A stretch of DNA of 64,000 nt, taken from NCBI GenBank assembly GCA_944326335.1, contig CALVDM010000005.1, forward strand, positions 44,954-108,953, written 5' to 3'. A program made the translations under genes and the position numbers. This stretch comes from an uncultured Bacteroidales bacterium. Its GTDB lineage: Bacteria; Bacteroidota; Bacteroidia; Bacteroidales; UBA932. Shown in pieces: positions 1 through 9,296 of the stretch (positions are counted from its first letter, which is position 1; each line of letters starts with the position of its first letter). The notes under the pieces were generated by a model. It saw only the letters and a list, made by a program, of their open reading frames with translations. It was not told the DNA's origin and did no database searches.

Positions 1-375
1 GACATATTGGACTTCATGGGAACATCCCACATGCTGAGGGCCGGAGTCGAGATAAAGCCGGTTCCGCAGTTTGCCATCAGGGCAGGCTACGGGCTCACGA
101 CATCTCCGGAGAAATACGACGACGGCTCAGGCATGCTCGTCTATTCTCCTGCAAAGACCCACAAGGGTTCATTCGGGCTCGGCTACAGTTCCAACGGGTC
201 GTTCTTCGCGGACATAGCATGCGCCTTCACGAAATATGCGGACGAGTACATTTACCCATACGATGACTACTGGTTCCTCGATGACGGCACCGTTGACCCG
301 GCTGCATACGCTCCTGAAATCCTCAACAAAAGGATGCTGTGGAATGTGATGCTGACCCTCGGCTTCAGATTCTGA
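1..375 (+). CDS. Outer-membrane beta-barrel protein, C-terminal part (5' end outside window)
   Basis: The reading frame is open from the left edge and ends at a TGA at 373-375, so only the last ~124 residues are present. The visible part alternates short amphipathic strands rich in Tyr, Phe and Gly with polar turns. It ends in Gly-Phe-Arg-Phe, and a terminal aromatic residue is typical of barrel proteins handled by the BAM machinery. This fits the last strands of an outer-membrane protein (a FadL/PorV- or OmpA-barrel-like protein is possible), but the family cannot be fixed from this fragment. Its 3' end overlaps the end of the convergent wbqC-like gene by about 11 bases. Confidence 0.6.
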   Translation, partial: DILDFMGTSHMLRAGVEIKPVPQFAIRAGYGLTTSPEKYDDGSGMLVYSPAKTHKGSFGLGYSSNGSFFADIACAFTKYADEYIYPYDDYWFLDDGTVDPAAYAPEILNKRMLWNVMLTLGFRF

Positions 376-1036
376 TATTCTTCAGCCACAGGATAGAGTC
401 CGGCCCTTCATTGAAGAGAAGGTCCATGACTGACAGTCCTGACAGAAAGCCGTACTTTCCGGAAAAGACCTGGAAGTACGGCTTTTCAATTCCGAGGTCT
501 CCAAGGACAGTATCCGGTCTCTTCGGATGAATCTTTTCCCTGAAATCCTGGCCGTAGGCATCGGAACCGTACGGGCAGAAAAACTCTGTCGGCCTCATGT
601 CCACCGCAAGACCTGTCTTCTCTATGAAAAATTCCGTGAGTTTCCAGTTCAATCCGAAAAGCGTCTCCGGACGGCTGTCCAGAATCGAGAAAAGTTCGTC
701 GGCATAATAGTCGAAATATGCCGAAGTCCCGTATGCAGAGGCGATGGCCCTCTCGTGCCTCACTACCCAGCCGGTCGAATAGTCCACACGTACTTCCGTG
801 ACAGGGATATTGTTATGTGTCCCGTCAACATGCACTATCGGGAAAGACAGGGACTGCTTCCCCGAGCTGGAATAGAACATGCACCGGTTCCGGTAAGACT
901 GCTTCTGGTAATTCTCGCAAGCCTCGATGTACACCACAGACGGAAAAACCCTGTCCGGAGACAGGGTAAACTCCTTTGCCATCAGGGCAAAATATTCAAC
1001 CGGCGGGAAATAGGCCGTGTTCAGAAGCACCGGCAC
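365..1036 (-). CDS. WbqC-like family protein
   Basis: A 223-residue protein that begins with the N-terminal pattern typical of the WbqC family (hydrophobic Leu-Leu, Thr-Ala-Tyr, Pro-Pro, then Tyr-Phe-Ala-Leu). It carries the family's conserved Tyr-X-Asn-Arg-Cys segment near residue 50. WbqC-like proteins are found in surface polysaccharide loci and have no firmly established enzymatic role. The start is a GTG at 1034-1036 that overlaps the lpxA stop by one base, implying translational coupling at the end of the lpxD-lpxC-lpxA operon. That position suggests a link to lipid A or cell-envelope glycan assembly, which is inference. The 3' end overlaps the convergent barrel gene. Confidence 0.75.
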   Translation of the reverse strand: MPVLLNTAYFPPVEYFALMAKEFTLSPDRVFPSVVYIEACENYQKQSYRNRCMFYSSSGKQSLSFPIVHVDGTHNNIPVTEVRVDYSTGWVVRHERAIASAYGTSAYFDYYADELFSILDSRPETLFGLNWKLTEFFIEKTGLAVDMRPTEFFCPYGSDAYGQDFREKIHPKRPDTVLGDLGIEKPYFQVFSGKYGFLSGLSVMDLLFNEGPDSILWLKNIRI

Positions 1037-1848
1037 TACTCGATCTCTCCTTTCAGGCTTGAAGACATGCCGCGCACTATTCCCCTCTTGGAATTTTTGA
1101 TGAAATTCAGGATGGCGTCACGCTCCGGAGTCTGAGGGAAACCTGCCTCAATTTTGGCACAGGCATCGCTCACGTTCATTCCGGCATTGTAGATGAGGTC
1201 GTACATGTCCTTGATGGAACGTATCTGGTCCGACGAGAAGCCCCTCCTGCGGAGGCCGACGATATTGATTCCGGCATAAGAGAGAGGGTCCCTTCCGCAA
1301 AGTATGAACGGAGGCACATCCTTGTTGATTTTCGAGCCGCCGCCGACCATGGCATGCTGGCCTATCTTCGAGAACTGGTGAGACAACGTCCCGCCACCGA
1401 GTATTGCCCAGTCCTCCACGACCGTCTCGCCGGCAATGCCCGTGAAGCTGACGAGGATGCAGTGCGAGCCGACATTGCAGTCGTGCGCCACATGAGTGTA
1501 GGACATCAGGAGGGTGTTGTCGCCTACCTTTGTCACTCCCTTGCCGCTGGCCTTTGTGCCGCGGTTGATTGTGGCACATTCTCTCACTGTGACATTGTCC
1601 CCGAGTTCCACGTAGGACACCTCTCCCTCGAACTTCAGGTCCTGAGGTATGGCACCTACGACAGCGCCCGGAAATATACGGCAGTTCCTGCCCATCCTCA
1701 CATAGTTGAAGACAGTCGCATGCGGCAGAATCCGGCATCCGTCACCAATCTCTACGAACTCGTCAATGAAGGCATAAGGGCCTATTTCCACATTCTCCCC
1801 GATTTTGGCATTCGGATGTACTGTCGCCAATGGATGTATATTACTCAT
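1036..1848 (-). CDS. lpxA: LpxA, UDP-N-acetylglucosamine O-acyltransferase
   Basis: Cytosolic acyltransferase that starts lipid A synthesis by moving a hydroxyacyl chain from acyl carrier protein to the 3-OH of UDP-GlcNAc. The 270-residue length is normal. The first ~190 residues are hexapeptide repeats of a left-handed beta-helix. The family's catalytic His lies in the His-Val-Ala-His-Asp segment near residue 120, followed by the Gly-Gly-Gly and His-Gln-Phe coil region. The C-terminal part (Gly-Leu-Arg-Arg-Arg-Gly-Phe) opens the usual helical domain. It lies 39 bases after lpxC and overlaps the next gene by one base. Confidence 0.95.
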   Translation of the reverse strand: MSNIHPLATVHPNAKIGENVEIGPYAFIDEFVEIGDGCRILPHATVFNYVRMGRNCRIFPGAVVGAIPQDLKFEGEVSYVELGDNVTVRECATINRGTKASGKGVTKVGDNTLLMSYTHVAHDCNVGSHCILVSFTGIAGETVVEDWAILGGGTLSHQFSKIGQHAMVGGGSKINKDVPPFILCGRDPLSYAGINIVGLRRRGFSSDQIRSIKDMYDLIYNAGMNVSDACAKIEAGFPQTPERDAILNFIKNSKRGIVRGMSSSLKGEIE

Positions 1849-1887
1849 GATAGCTGATGTTTTTAACGTCTGTCCCGACTATGTTTC

Positions 1888-2805
1888 CTATTTTTCCAGG
1901 AGATAACGCCTTATCTCCCTGGCTGCGTTCGTGTTAATCGTATGGCCCGGCCGGACTGCCTTGACCTTGGCCTTCAGGAAGCCTCCGACAAGGCGGAAGT
2001 CCCCCATGAGGTCGAGCAGCTTGTGTCTTGCACACTCGTTCCGGAACCTGAGCTGCAGATTGTTGAGATATCCGTTGTCGCATCTCTCGAGCATGGGCTT
2101 GTTGAAAAGCCTTGAGAGACGCTCCAGCTGTTCCTTTGTCACCGGATTCTCGACGATGACTATCGCATTGTCCACATCACCTCCCTTTATGAGGTTGTTG
2201 TTGAACAGGTATTCTATCTCATGGAAGAAGACGAAGGTCCTGCAGATACCTACCTCATCGGCATAGACTACCGACGGGTCCCAGTGCGCATTCTGGAGAC
2301 CGAGCACCTTGGAGTTGAAGTCTATTTCCACATCGAACGACGGTTCGTCCGCAGGAGTTATCACGATTGACGAACCTGTCTTCTCGCTTGTCACTGTAAT
2401 CTGCCTGTCCAGCTCTATATACTTTCTCGGAGCATCCTGTACGGTTATGCCGGACTCCCGGATTGCATCGATGTAAGGCTTTGCGCTCCCGTCGAGGATT
2501 GGCACTTCGACATTATCGATATCCACAACCGCATTGTCGATTCCCATCCCCGTCAATGCTGAAAGCAGATGCTCAACAGTCACTACAGATACTCCTTCCT
2601 TTGTAAGGGTTGTGCTCCTGTCCGTGCTGGACACGTACTCGGCGAAGGCTTCGATGTACAGACCGCTGTCCACATCGGTGCGGCGGAACCTGATGCCTGT
2701 ATCTGCCGGAGCGGGGTTTATCGTCATTCTTGCAACCTTCCCCGTATGAAGGCCCTTACCCTCGAAAGAATAGCTTTTTCTTACTGTCTGCTGGAACTGT
2801 TTCAT
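1888..2805 (-). CDS. lpxC: LpxC, UDP-3-O-acyl-N-acetylglucosamine deacetylase (unfused)
   Basis: Zinc amidase that commits UDP-3-acyl-GlcNAc to lipid A. The 305-residue product matches stand-alone LpxC. Zinc ligands are visible as His79 (Val-Glu-His-Leu-Leu), His261 and Asp265 (His-Lys-Leu-Leu-Asp), and His288 lies in the Gly-His-Thr segment that supplies the general acid. In many Bacteroidota LpxC continues into a FabZ dehydratase domain. Here the frame stops at TAG (1888-1890) directly after the LpxC fold, and no FabZ follows before lpxA. It sits between lpxD (60-base gap) and lpxA (39-base gap) in one minus-strand operon. Confidence 0.95.
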   Translation of the reverse strand: MKQFQQTVRKSYSFEGKGLHTGKVARMTINPAPADTGIRFRRTDVDSGLYIEAFAEYVSSTDRSTTLTKEGVSVVTVEHLLSALTGMGIDNAVVDIDNVEVPILDGSAKPYIDAIRESGITVQDAPRKYIELDRQITVTSEKTGSSIVITPADEPSFDVEIDFNSKVLGLQNAHWDPSVVYADEVGICRTFVFFHEIEYLFNNNLIKGGDVDNAIVIVENPVTKEQLERLSRLFNKPMLERCDNGYLNNLQLRFRNECARHKLLDLMGDFRLVGGFLKAKVKAVRPGHTINTNAAREIRRYLLEK

Positions 2806-2865
2806 CTCCTGTCAAAAAATTCGGACGGCAAAGATATACAAAATTTCTTTATGTCCATATCCAAA

Positions 2866-3855
2866 CTATTCTTTTCCATTCCTTCTGAAGACTGCGTATG
2901 CCCTGAGGAACTGCTTGTGAGGAAGGGCCGGACTTCCGAGGAACACCTGTCCTTCTGTCTTTATGCTGCTTATGACACCGGTCTGCGCCGCAAGCGTGGT
3001 GCCGTCGGCTATCGTTATGTGCCCTGCAATGCCCACCTGGCCTCCGATAATGCAGTGTTTCCCAATTTTGCTCGAGCCTGCGATTCCGGTCTGGGCCGCC
3101 ATGACGGTATTCTCCCCTATCTCGACGTTGTGCGCTATCTGGCAGAGGTTGTCTATCTTGACTCCCCTGTGCACTATCGTCGAGCCCATCTGCGACTTGT
3201 CGATTGTGGTGTTGGCCCCGATTTCCACGTCATCCTCTATGATGACATTGCCGGTGTGCTCTATCTTCTTGTAGGTGCCGTCCTCGAGAGGTGCGAACCC
3301 GAAGCCGTCCGCGCCTATGACAGCGTTGGAATGGATGATGACATTGTCCCCTATCACCATCCCGGGATATATCTTCACTCCCGGATAGATTATGCATTTC
3401 GAGCCGATTTTCACGTCGTCTCCCACGTACACCTGTTCATGGATTATGGTATAGTCCCCTACAACGGCGCGGCGGCCTACATAGGAGCCGCTCCCGAGAT
3501 AGACCTTCCGGCCTATCTTCGTGGAGAGGAATCTCTTGACATTGCACCCGCGGTATCTCCGGTATGACTTCTTCCTCTCAGTGACATATTCAAGGAGGTC
3601 GGCGATTGCGGCATACGCGTTCGGAACCCTTATCATCGTTGCCTTGACAGGACTCTGAGGCTTGAAGTCATCATTCACTATGATTATGCTCGCCTTGCAT
3701 TCATAGACATAATGTTCATATTTCGGGTTGGCGAAAAAGCAGATGGCCCCCGGCTTGCCGCTCTCTATCCTCGCAAATGTTGAAATTTTGACTTCCGGGT
3801 CACCTTCCACCGTCCCTTTGAGTATTCCGGCGATTTCTTTTGCCTTGAATTCCAT
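2866..3855 (-). CDS. lpxD: LpxD, UDP-3-O-(hydroxyacyl)glucosamine N-acyltransferase
   Basis: Third acylation-pathway enzyme, adding the N-linked hydroxyacyl chain to UDP-3-O-acyl-glucosamine. The 329 residues show an N-terminal uridine-binding region (residues ~1-100, including the Phe-Phe-Ala-Asn-Pro-Lys-Tyr segment) and then a long hexapeptide-repeat beta-helix. The helix holds the [10 protein letters not shown] loop and the conserved His-Asn-Val-Glu-Ile-Gly segment with the catalytic His. It is the first gene of the lpxD-lpxC-lpxA-wbqC-like run and is divergent from rimP. A near-consensus minus-strand box (TTTATTTG, 3922-3929) could serve it. Confidence 0.95.
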   Translation of the reverse strand: MEFKAKEIAGILKGTVEGDPEVKISTFARIESGKPGAICFFANPKYEHYVYECKASIIIVNDDFKPQSPVKATMIRVPNAYAAIADLLEYVTERKKSYRRYRGCNVKRFLSTKIGRKVYLGSGSYVGRRAVVGDYTIIHEQVYVGDDVKIGSKCIIYPGVKIYPGMVIGDNVIIHSNAVIGADGFGFAPLEDGTYKKIEHTGNVIIEDDVEIGANTTIDKSQMGSTIVHRGVKIDNLCQIAHNVEIGENTVMAAQTGIAGSSKIGKHCIIGGQVGIAGHITIADGTTLAAQTGVISSIKTEGQVFLGSPALPHKQFLRAYAVFRRNGKE

Positions 3856-3990
3856 AAGCGTTTATCCTGTATCAAAAATTTACTTCCTCATCCGTCAGCG
3901 GGAATCAGTCCAAAATTTTTGCAAATAAAACATTTTTAATGCTGAATATGAAATTATTCCGCATTATTTTCATTATTCTGAAATTATTCT

Positions 3991-3998
3991 TAAATTTG
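3991..3998 (+). promoter_or_regulatory. Candidate -7 box (TAnnTTTG) for rimP-nusA-infB
   Basis: TAAATTTG matches the Bacteroidota sigma-ABfr -7 consensus exactly. It lies about 60 bases before the rimP start, which leaves room for a leader containing the hairpin at 4015-4035. No clear -33 TTG at ideal spacing was identified. Confidence 0.5.
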
Positions 3999-4014
3999 CA
4001 CCGTGAGTTTGATG

Positions 4015-4035
4015 AAGGGGACGGGGAGTCCCCTT
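4015..4035 (+). promoter_or_regulatory. Leader hairpin upstream of rimP
   Basis: AAGGGGAC and GTCCCCTT form an 8-bp perfect stem with a 5-base GGGGA loop. It is followed by ATTTTG and then the rimP ATG 24 bases further on. The stem followed by T-rich sequence resembles a weak terminator or attenuator in the 5' leader of the rimP-nusA-infB transcript. A regulatory role, for example feedback from NusA, is inference. Confidence 0.45.
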
Positions 4036-4058
4036 ATTTTGTGTATAACGGTCGATTT

Positions 4059-4526
4059 ATGAAAATTTCAGAGATAACAGATGCAATGCAGGACGCAATC
4101 GTTGCACGCGGTTGCTTCATTGTAGGGATAACTTCAAGTCCCGACAACGACATCGAGATTGTGATTGAGTCGGAAGAAGGCACGGTGACTCTCGACGACT
4201 GCGTGGAACTGAGTAGGATTTTCGAGGAGAAATTCGACAGGAACGTGGAGGATTACTCAATCACCATAGGCTCGGCAGGCCTTGACCAGCCGTTCAAGGT
4301 GATGAAGCAGTTCGTCAAGGCTACAGGGACTGAAGTGCAGGTGCTTCTGAAAGACGGGAGGAAACTCAGGGGCGTGCTGACCGGGGCGTCGGAGGAAGGC
4401 ATAAGCCTCAGGTACCGGGCAAGGGAAGCCGTCGAAGGGAAGAAACGCAAGGAACTCGTGGAGCACGAGGACTTTTTCCCGAAGGAGACGGTGAATGCCG
4501 TGTTCCCGTGGGTGGAATGCAACTGA
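4059..4526 (+). CDS. rimP: RimP, ribosome maturation factor
   Basis: Assembly factor for the 30S ribosomal subunit. The protein from this ATG is 155 residues and follows the family layout. An N-terminal alpha/beta domain carries the Ile-Glu-Ser-Glu-Glu-Gly-Thr-Val-Thr-Leu-Asp-Asp-Cys segment that matches the conserved 'T-hydrophobic-DC' motif. A C-terminal SH3-like barrel contains Gly-Arg-Lys-Leu-Arg-Gly-Val-Leu. The open frame extends further upstream to 3939, but that part overlaps the promoter and hairpin and has no similarity to RimP, so the ATG at 4059 is preferred. It leads the conserved rimP-nusA-infB operon. Confidence 0.9.
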   Translation: MKISEITDAMQDAIVARGCFIVGITSSPDNDIEIVIESEEGTVTLDDCVELSRIFEEKFDRNVEDYSITIGSAGLDQPFKVMKQFVKATGTEVQVLLKDGRKLRGVLTGASEEGISLRYRAREAVEGKKRKELVEHEDFFPKETVNAVFPWVECN

Positions 4527-4570
4527 GGACAAGGACAGCGAAGAAAAGATAAAAAAGAACATATAGCAAA

Positions 4571-5812
4571 ATGGAAAAGACAGAACTTAAAGATGCGTTT
4601 TCAGAGTTCAAGAACCTGAAGAATATTGACAGACCTACCATGATGGGTGTGCTCGAGGATGTCTTCAAGACACAGCTTGCAAAGACATACGGCACTTCGG
4701 ACAACTTCGACATAATCATCAACATCGACAAGGGAGACTGCGAGATATACAGGAACCGCGAAGTCGTGGAGAATGTCGAGGACCCGAACACGCAGATAGC
4801 TCTGGCCGAAGTGAACAAGGACTCGGACGAATACGAGATAGGCGAGACTTACGCCGAGAAGGTGGAGATGAAGAGCTTCGGGCGCAGGGGCATCCTCAAC
4901 ATCAGGCAGAACCTCCAGGGACGCATAATGGACATAGAGAAGGCCAACCTCTACAACAAGTACATCGCCAAGATAGGCGAAATTTTCACAGGGGAAGTCT
5001 ATCAGACCTGGTCCAAGGAAGTGCTCATCCTCGACGAGGACGGGAACGAGCTCCGTCTGCCGAAGTCCGAGCAGATACCCGGGGAACACTTCAAGAAGAA
5101 CGACACTGTGAAGGCCATCATCAAGAGCGTGGAGATGAAGAACAACACCACCCCGTACATCGTGCTCTCAAGGACCTCGGACGAATTCCTCGAGAAGCTC
5201 TTCGAGCAGGAGGTGCCGGAGATTTACGACGGGCTCATCACCATAAAGAAGGTGGTGCGCATCCCGGGCGAAAGGGCCAAGGTGGCAGTCGAGTCATACG
5301 ATGAAAGGATAGACCCTATCGGAGCCTGCATCGGCGTGAAAGGCTCGAGGATAATCGGGATAGTGAGGGAGCTGCGCAACGAGAACATCGATGTCCTCCA
5401 ATGGACCGGCAACACGCAGCTTCTGATACAGAGAGCCCTGAGTCCTGCGAAGATATCGTCCATCGTACCTGGCGAAGACGGGAAGATAAAGGTGTACATG
5501 CTGCCGGACGAGGTGAAGAAAGGCATCGGCAAGGGCGGATGCAACATCAGGCTCGCAAGCATGCTCATAGGGCAGGAGATAGAAGTGTGGAGAGAGCTTC
5601 CTAAGCAGGACGAGGAGGAGGAAGACGTACTCCTCTCCGAGTTCGCCAACGAGATAGAGCCGTGGATAATAGAGAAGCTGCAGTCCATAGGCTGCGACAC
5701 TGCAAAGAGTGTCCTCGCGCTTTCTCCGGCTGACATAGCCAAGCGTGCCGACCTCGAGGACGAGACCGTGGAGGAAGTGCTTGACATCCTCCGTTCGGAG
5801 TTCGAGGAATAG
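4571..5812 (+). CDS. nusA: NusA, transcription termination/antitermination factor
   Basis: RNA-polymerase-binding elongation factor that modulates pausing, termination and antitermination. The 413 residues show the N-terminal polymerase-binding domain (~1-130), an S1 domain (~130-205, from Ile-Phe-Thr-Gly-Glu-Val), and two KH domains (~205-350, with Ile-Gly-Ala-Cys-Ile-Gly-Val-Lys-Gly-Ser-Arg and the Gly-Ile-Gly-Lys-Gly-Gly motif). One C-terminal helix-hairpin-helix-like acidic region follows (~365-413). An acidic Glu/Asp stretch links KH2 to the tail. It follows rimP after 44 bases and precedes infB by 47, as expected for this operon. Confidence 0.96.
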   Translation: MEKTELKDAFSEFKNLKNIDRPTMMGVLEDVFKTQLAKTYGTSDNFDIIINIDKGDCEIYRNREVVENVEDPNTQIALAEVNKDSDEYEIGETYAEKVEMKSFGRRGILNIRQNLQGRIMDIEKANLYNKYIAKIGEIFTGEVYQTWSKEVLILDEDGNELRLPKSEQIPGEHFKKNDTVKAIIKSVEMKNNTTPYIVLSRTSDEFLEKLFEQEVPEIYDGLITIKKVVRIPGERAKVAVESYDERIDPIGACIGVKGSRIIGIVRELRNENIDVLQWTGNTQLLIQRALSPAKISSIVPGEDGKIKVYMLPDEVKKGIGKGGCNIRLASMLIGQEIEVWRELPKQDEEEEDVLLSEFANEIEPWIIEKLQSIGCDTAKSVLALSPADIAKRADLEDETVEEVLDILRSEFEE

Positions 5813-5859
5813 GACGGACGCTGCACCCGACAGCATTATGATTGATTTAATTTTCAAAT

Positions 5860-8700
5860 ATGGCAGAAATAAGACTAAGCAAACTTACCAGACAATTCAA
5901 TATCGGACTTCAGACCCTCGTGGACTTCCTGAGGGAGAAAGGAGCCGAAGTGGAAATGAATCCGAATGCCAAGATATCGGATTCATATCTGCCAGCCCTG
6001 GAGGCAAAGTTCGGTGATGAACAGAAATTGAAGCAGGATTCCGAAAAGGTTGCCATCAAACTGAAGGAAATCATCGAGATGGGAGCCAAGAAGAAAGCTC
6101 CGGAAGAGGATGCGGACAACAATGTGAAGGAAGTGATAATCAAGTCCAACAACCTTTCTTCCGAGACACCTGCCTCAAAGCCGGCACAGCCTGCCGCCCC
6201 TGCACATGACGAAGTTGCCGCGACGGCAACCCCGGCACCGGCAGTAAAGGCTGCTGAACAGAATAAGGAAGCGGAAGAAAAAGTCCAGGCGGAAGACAAG
6301 CCTGCGGCAGGCGGACTGAAGATAATCGGGGAGATAGACCTGACACAGTTCGAGAAGAAACCTAAGACAAAGGAACGGACAGAGGAAAAGCCGGCTGCAC
6401 CGGAATCTGTCCCGACCGTGGAAACTCCTGTCGCCGTGAAGGAAGAGCCTGAAAAGGCGGAAACCGGAGAAAAGGCTCCTGAAAGCGCAAGACATGAAGT
6501 GAGGGAGATAAAGATAGAGGTGGAAAAGCTCCAGGGTCCGAAGATTGTCGACAAGATAGACCTTTCCCAGTTCGACAGGAAAAAGAACAAGAAGAGGGAG
6601 CGCATCGCCAAGGGCGGAAGCCAGAAGGTGGACGTGACAAAGATAGGGGACGAACAGGACTCCTCGAAGAAAGGCAGGAACAGACAGAACGAGAATACCC
6701 GCAAGAACGGGAACGGCGGCGGAAACTCCGGCAAGGGCGGCAAGAAGAGAGACCGCTTCAAGCAGATGAGCGAGCAGGAGCAGGAGGAGATGCAGAAGGA
6801 AATCCAGAAGCAGATAAAGGAGACCTACGCCAAGATGAACGAGACCAGGAACAAGACCAATCTCGGGGCGAAACACCGCAGGGAGAAGAGGGAGCTCGCC
6901 AATCAGAAGATGATTGAGGAGAACGAGATGAGGGAGAACGACAAGAGAGTTCTCAAGGTGACGGAATTCGTGACAGTGAACGACCTCGCCACCCTCATGG
7001 ACAACACCCCGGTGACCAAGGTCATAGCCGCATGCATGAACCTCGGCCTCATGGTGTCCATCAACCAGAGACTGGATGCGGAAGCCCTTGTCCTCGTAGC
7101 AGAGGAATTCGGCTATGAAATCGAATTCGTGACAGCCGACATCACGGAAGCCATCGAGCAGGAGGAGGCGGACGACAGCGGAAAGCTCGTTCCGAGACCG
7201 CCGGTAATCACCGTGATGGGACATGTGGACCACGGAAAGACATCCCTGCTGGACTATATCCGCAAGTCCAATGTCATCGCCGGAGAGGCCGGAGGTATCA
7301 CCCAGCATATCGGCGCATACAATGTCGAGCTTCCTGACGGACAGAGGATAACCTTCCTCGACACCCCTGGACACGAAGCCTTCACGGCCATGCGTGCCCG
7401 CGGAGCCAAGATGACCGACCTCGCGATAATAATAATCGCAGCCGATGACGCAATAATGCCGCAGACAGTGGAGGCGATAAACCATGCACAGGCAGCCGGT
7501 GTCCCGATGATATTCGCCATAAACAAGATAGACAAGCCGGGAGCCAATCCGGACAAGATAAAGGAACAGCTCGCCAACATGAATATCCTTGTGGAAGACT
7601 GGGGCGGCAAGTACCAGTGCCAGGAAATCTCCGCAAAGAAGGGCATAAATGTGGACAAGCTCCTCGAAAAGGTGCTTCTCGAGGCGGAACTCCTCGACCT
7701 CAAGGCCAATCCTGACAGGCGTGCCACAGGTGCCGTCATAGAGTCTTCGCTCGACAAGGGGCGCGGATATCTCGCCACAGTGCTTGTACAGAACGGGACT
7801 CTGCATGTCGGAGACGTGATGCTGAGCGGATGCTTCACCGGAAAAGTGAAGGCAATGTTCAACGAAAGGGGACAGAAAGTGACCGAAGCAGGGCCGTCCA
7901 CGCCTGTGTCGGTGCTCGGACTGAACGGTGCACCTACCGCAGGAGACATGTTCCATGTGATGGCGGACGAGAAGGAAGCCAAGGACATAGCCAACAAGAG
8001 GGAGCAGCTGCTCAGGATACAGGGCATAAAGACCCAGAAACACATGACCCTCGAGGAAATAGGACGCAGGATAGCCATCGGGAACTTCAAGGAACTCAAC
8101 ATCATCGTCAAGGGAGATGTGGACGGTTCCGTGGAGGCGCTTTCCGATTCCCTCATCAAGCTTTCCACCGAGGAGGTCAGGGTAAATGTTATCCACAAGG
8201 CAGTCGGTGCCATCTCTGAGTCCGACGTGCTTCTTGCTGCGGCTTCAGACGCCATCATAATAGGATTCCAGGTGCGTCCTTCAGCTGGAGCAAGGAAACT
8301 GGCGGAGAAGGAGGAGATAGAAATCAGGCTCTACTCCGTCATCTACGATGCAATCAACGAAGTCAAGAGCGGTATCGAAGGCATGCTCGCCCCTGAAGAG
8401 AAGGAGGAAGTCACCGCCACTGCCGAAGTCATGGAGACATTCAAAATTTCGAAAGTGGGTACGATTGCCGGATGTATGGTCAGGGAAGGCAAGCTCGGCA
8501 GGAACTCGAAGGTGCGCGTGATAAGGGACGGCATCGTGGTCTACACCGGGGAACTCGGGTCTCTCAGACGCTTCAAGGATGATGTCAAGGAGGTTACGAG
8601 CGGGCAGGACTGCGGTCTCAACATCGCCGGATTCAATGACATAAAGGTGGGCGACATTGTAGAGGCTTACGCCATTGTCGAAATAAAGAGGACATTATAA
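5860..8700 (+). CDS. infB: InfB, translation initiation factor IF-2
   Basis: GTPase that places initiator fMet-tRNA on the 30S subunit. The 946 residues begin with an IF2N-type domain (~1-60), then a long charged, Ala/Pro/Glu/Lys-rich linker (~60-330) typical of Bacteroidota IF-2. A second IF2N-type segment follows. The G domain has Gly-His-Val-Asp-His-Gly-Lys-Thr at residues 454-461, the switch Asp-Thr-Pro-Gly-His-Glu and the Asn-Lys-Ile-Asp motif. Domains II-IV follow and end in a beta-barrel segment. It ends three bases before the DJ-1-like gene, so the two are probably cotranscribed. Confidence 0.97.
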   Translation: MAEIRLSKLTRQFNIGLQTLVDFLREKGAEVEMNPNAKISDSYLPALEAKFGDEQKLKQDSEKVAIKLKEIIEMGAKKKAPEEDADNNVKEVIIKSNNLSSETPASKPAQPAAPAHDEVAATATPAPAVKAAEQNKEAEEKVQAEDKPAAGGLKIIGEIDLTQFEKKPKTKERTEEKPAAPESVPTVETPVAVKEEPEKAETGEKAPESARHEVREIKIEVEKLQGPKIVDKIDLSQFDRKKNKKRERIAKGGSQKVDVTKIGDEQDSSKKGRNRQNENTRKNGNGGGNSGKGGKKRDRFKQMSEQEQEEMQKEIQKQIKETYAKMNETRNKTNLGAKHRREKRELANQKMIEENEMRENDKRVLKVTEFVTVNDLATLMDNTPVTKVIAACMNLGLMVSINQRLDAEALVLVAEEFGYEIEFVTADITEAIEQEEADDSGKLVPRPPVITVMGHVDHGKTSLLDYIRKSNVIAGEAGGITQHIGAYNVELPDGQRITFLDTPGHEAFTAMRARGAKMTDLAIIIIAADDAIMPQTVEAINHAQAAGVPMIFAINKIDKPGANPDKIKEQLANMNILVEDWGGKYQCQEISAKKGINVDKLLEKVLLEAELLDLKANPDRRATGAVIESSLDKGRGYLATVLVQNGTLHVGDVMLSGCFTGKVKAMFNERGQKVTEAGPSTPVSVLGLNGAPTAGDMFHVMADEKEAKDIANKREQLLRIQGIKTQKHMTLEEIGRRIAIGNFKELNIIVKGDVDGSVEALSDSLIKLSTEEVRVNVIHKAVGAISESDVLLAAASDAIIIGFQVRPSAGARKLAEKEEIEIRLYSVIYDAINEVKSGIEGMLAPEEKEEVTATAEVMETFKISKVGTIAGCMVREGKLGRNSKVRVIRDGIVVYTGELGSLRRFKDDVKEVTSGQDCGLNIAGFNDIKVGDIVEAYAIVEIKRTL

Positions 8701-8702
8701 TC

Positions 8703-9278
8703 ATGAAAGGTGTATATATGTTTTTTGCCAACGGTTTCGAGGAGACCGAGGCATTGGCTACGGCAGATGTCATGAAAAGGGGCGGGATACCGGTGAAGAT
8801 GGTATCCGTCCATGACGACAAGTATGTCACGAGCGCACATGGAGTGACTGTCGTGACAGACATGACATACGGTGAGTTCACGGCTACCGCAGATTTCGGG
8901 GAAACCTGCGACAAGGACATGATGGTCTTCCCGGGCGGACTTCCAGGGGCCACCAACCTTGCAGGAAAGACCGGTCTCATGGACATCATGAGGAAACATT
9001 ATGCTGAAGGCGGTGCCGTGGCGGCGATATGCGCGTCCCCTGGCGTAGTGCTCACGCTTCTTCCGGACATCTCCGGAAAGAAAATGACCTGCTACGACGG
9101 ATTCGACGGCCCTATCACTGAAAAGGGTGCCGAATATGTCAAGGAAGGCACAGTGACGGACGGCCGCATCATAACCGGGCGGGGTCCGGGGCTTTCCATA
9201 GCATTCGGGCTCGCAATCGTGGCCTATCTGAAAGGTGCGGAAACCGCAGAAGAAGTCAGGCGCGGCATGATGCTGTAG
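8703..9278 (+). CDS. DJ-1/PfpI family protein
   Basis: A 191-residue protein with the DJ-1 layout. It has an N-terminal Phe-Glu-Glu-Thr-Glu-Ala segment (Glu near residue 14) and the nucleophile-elbow Cys110 in Ala-Ile-Cys-Ala-Ser-Pro-Gly, with Phe-Pro-Gly-Gly-Leu-Pro-Gly just before. Family members act in stress protection, as glyoxalase- or deglycase-like enzymes, or as chaperones; which applies here cannot be told. The start lies two bases after the infB stop, so it is likely the last gene of the rimP-nusA-infB unit. The 3' end faces alr, 18 bases apart. Confidence 0.9.
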   Translation: MKGVYMFFANGFEETEALATADVMKRGGIPVKMVSVHDDKYVTSAHGVTVVTDMTYGEFTATADFGETCDKDMMVFPGGLPGATNLAGKTGLMDIMRKHYAEGGAVAAICASPGVVLTLLPDISGKKMTCYDGFDGPITEKGAEYVKEGTVTDGRIITGRGPGLSIAFGLAIVAYLKGAETAEEVRRGMML

Positions 9279-9296
9279 CCTGCGTGCCGTACCTGG

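Noticed and set aside
6175-8196. Long minus-strand open frame opposite infB (673 codons)
   Set aside because: It lies fully antisense to infB, has no recognisable motif and arises from the codon bias of the sense gene. Similar shadows occur opposite susC, the PHP gene and argC.
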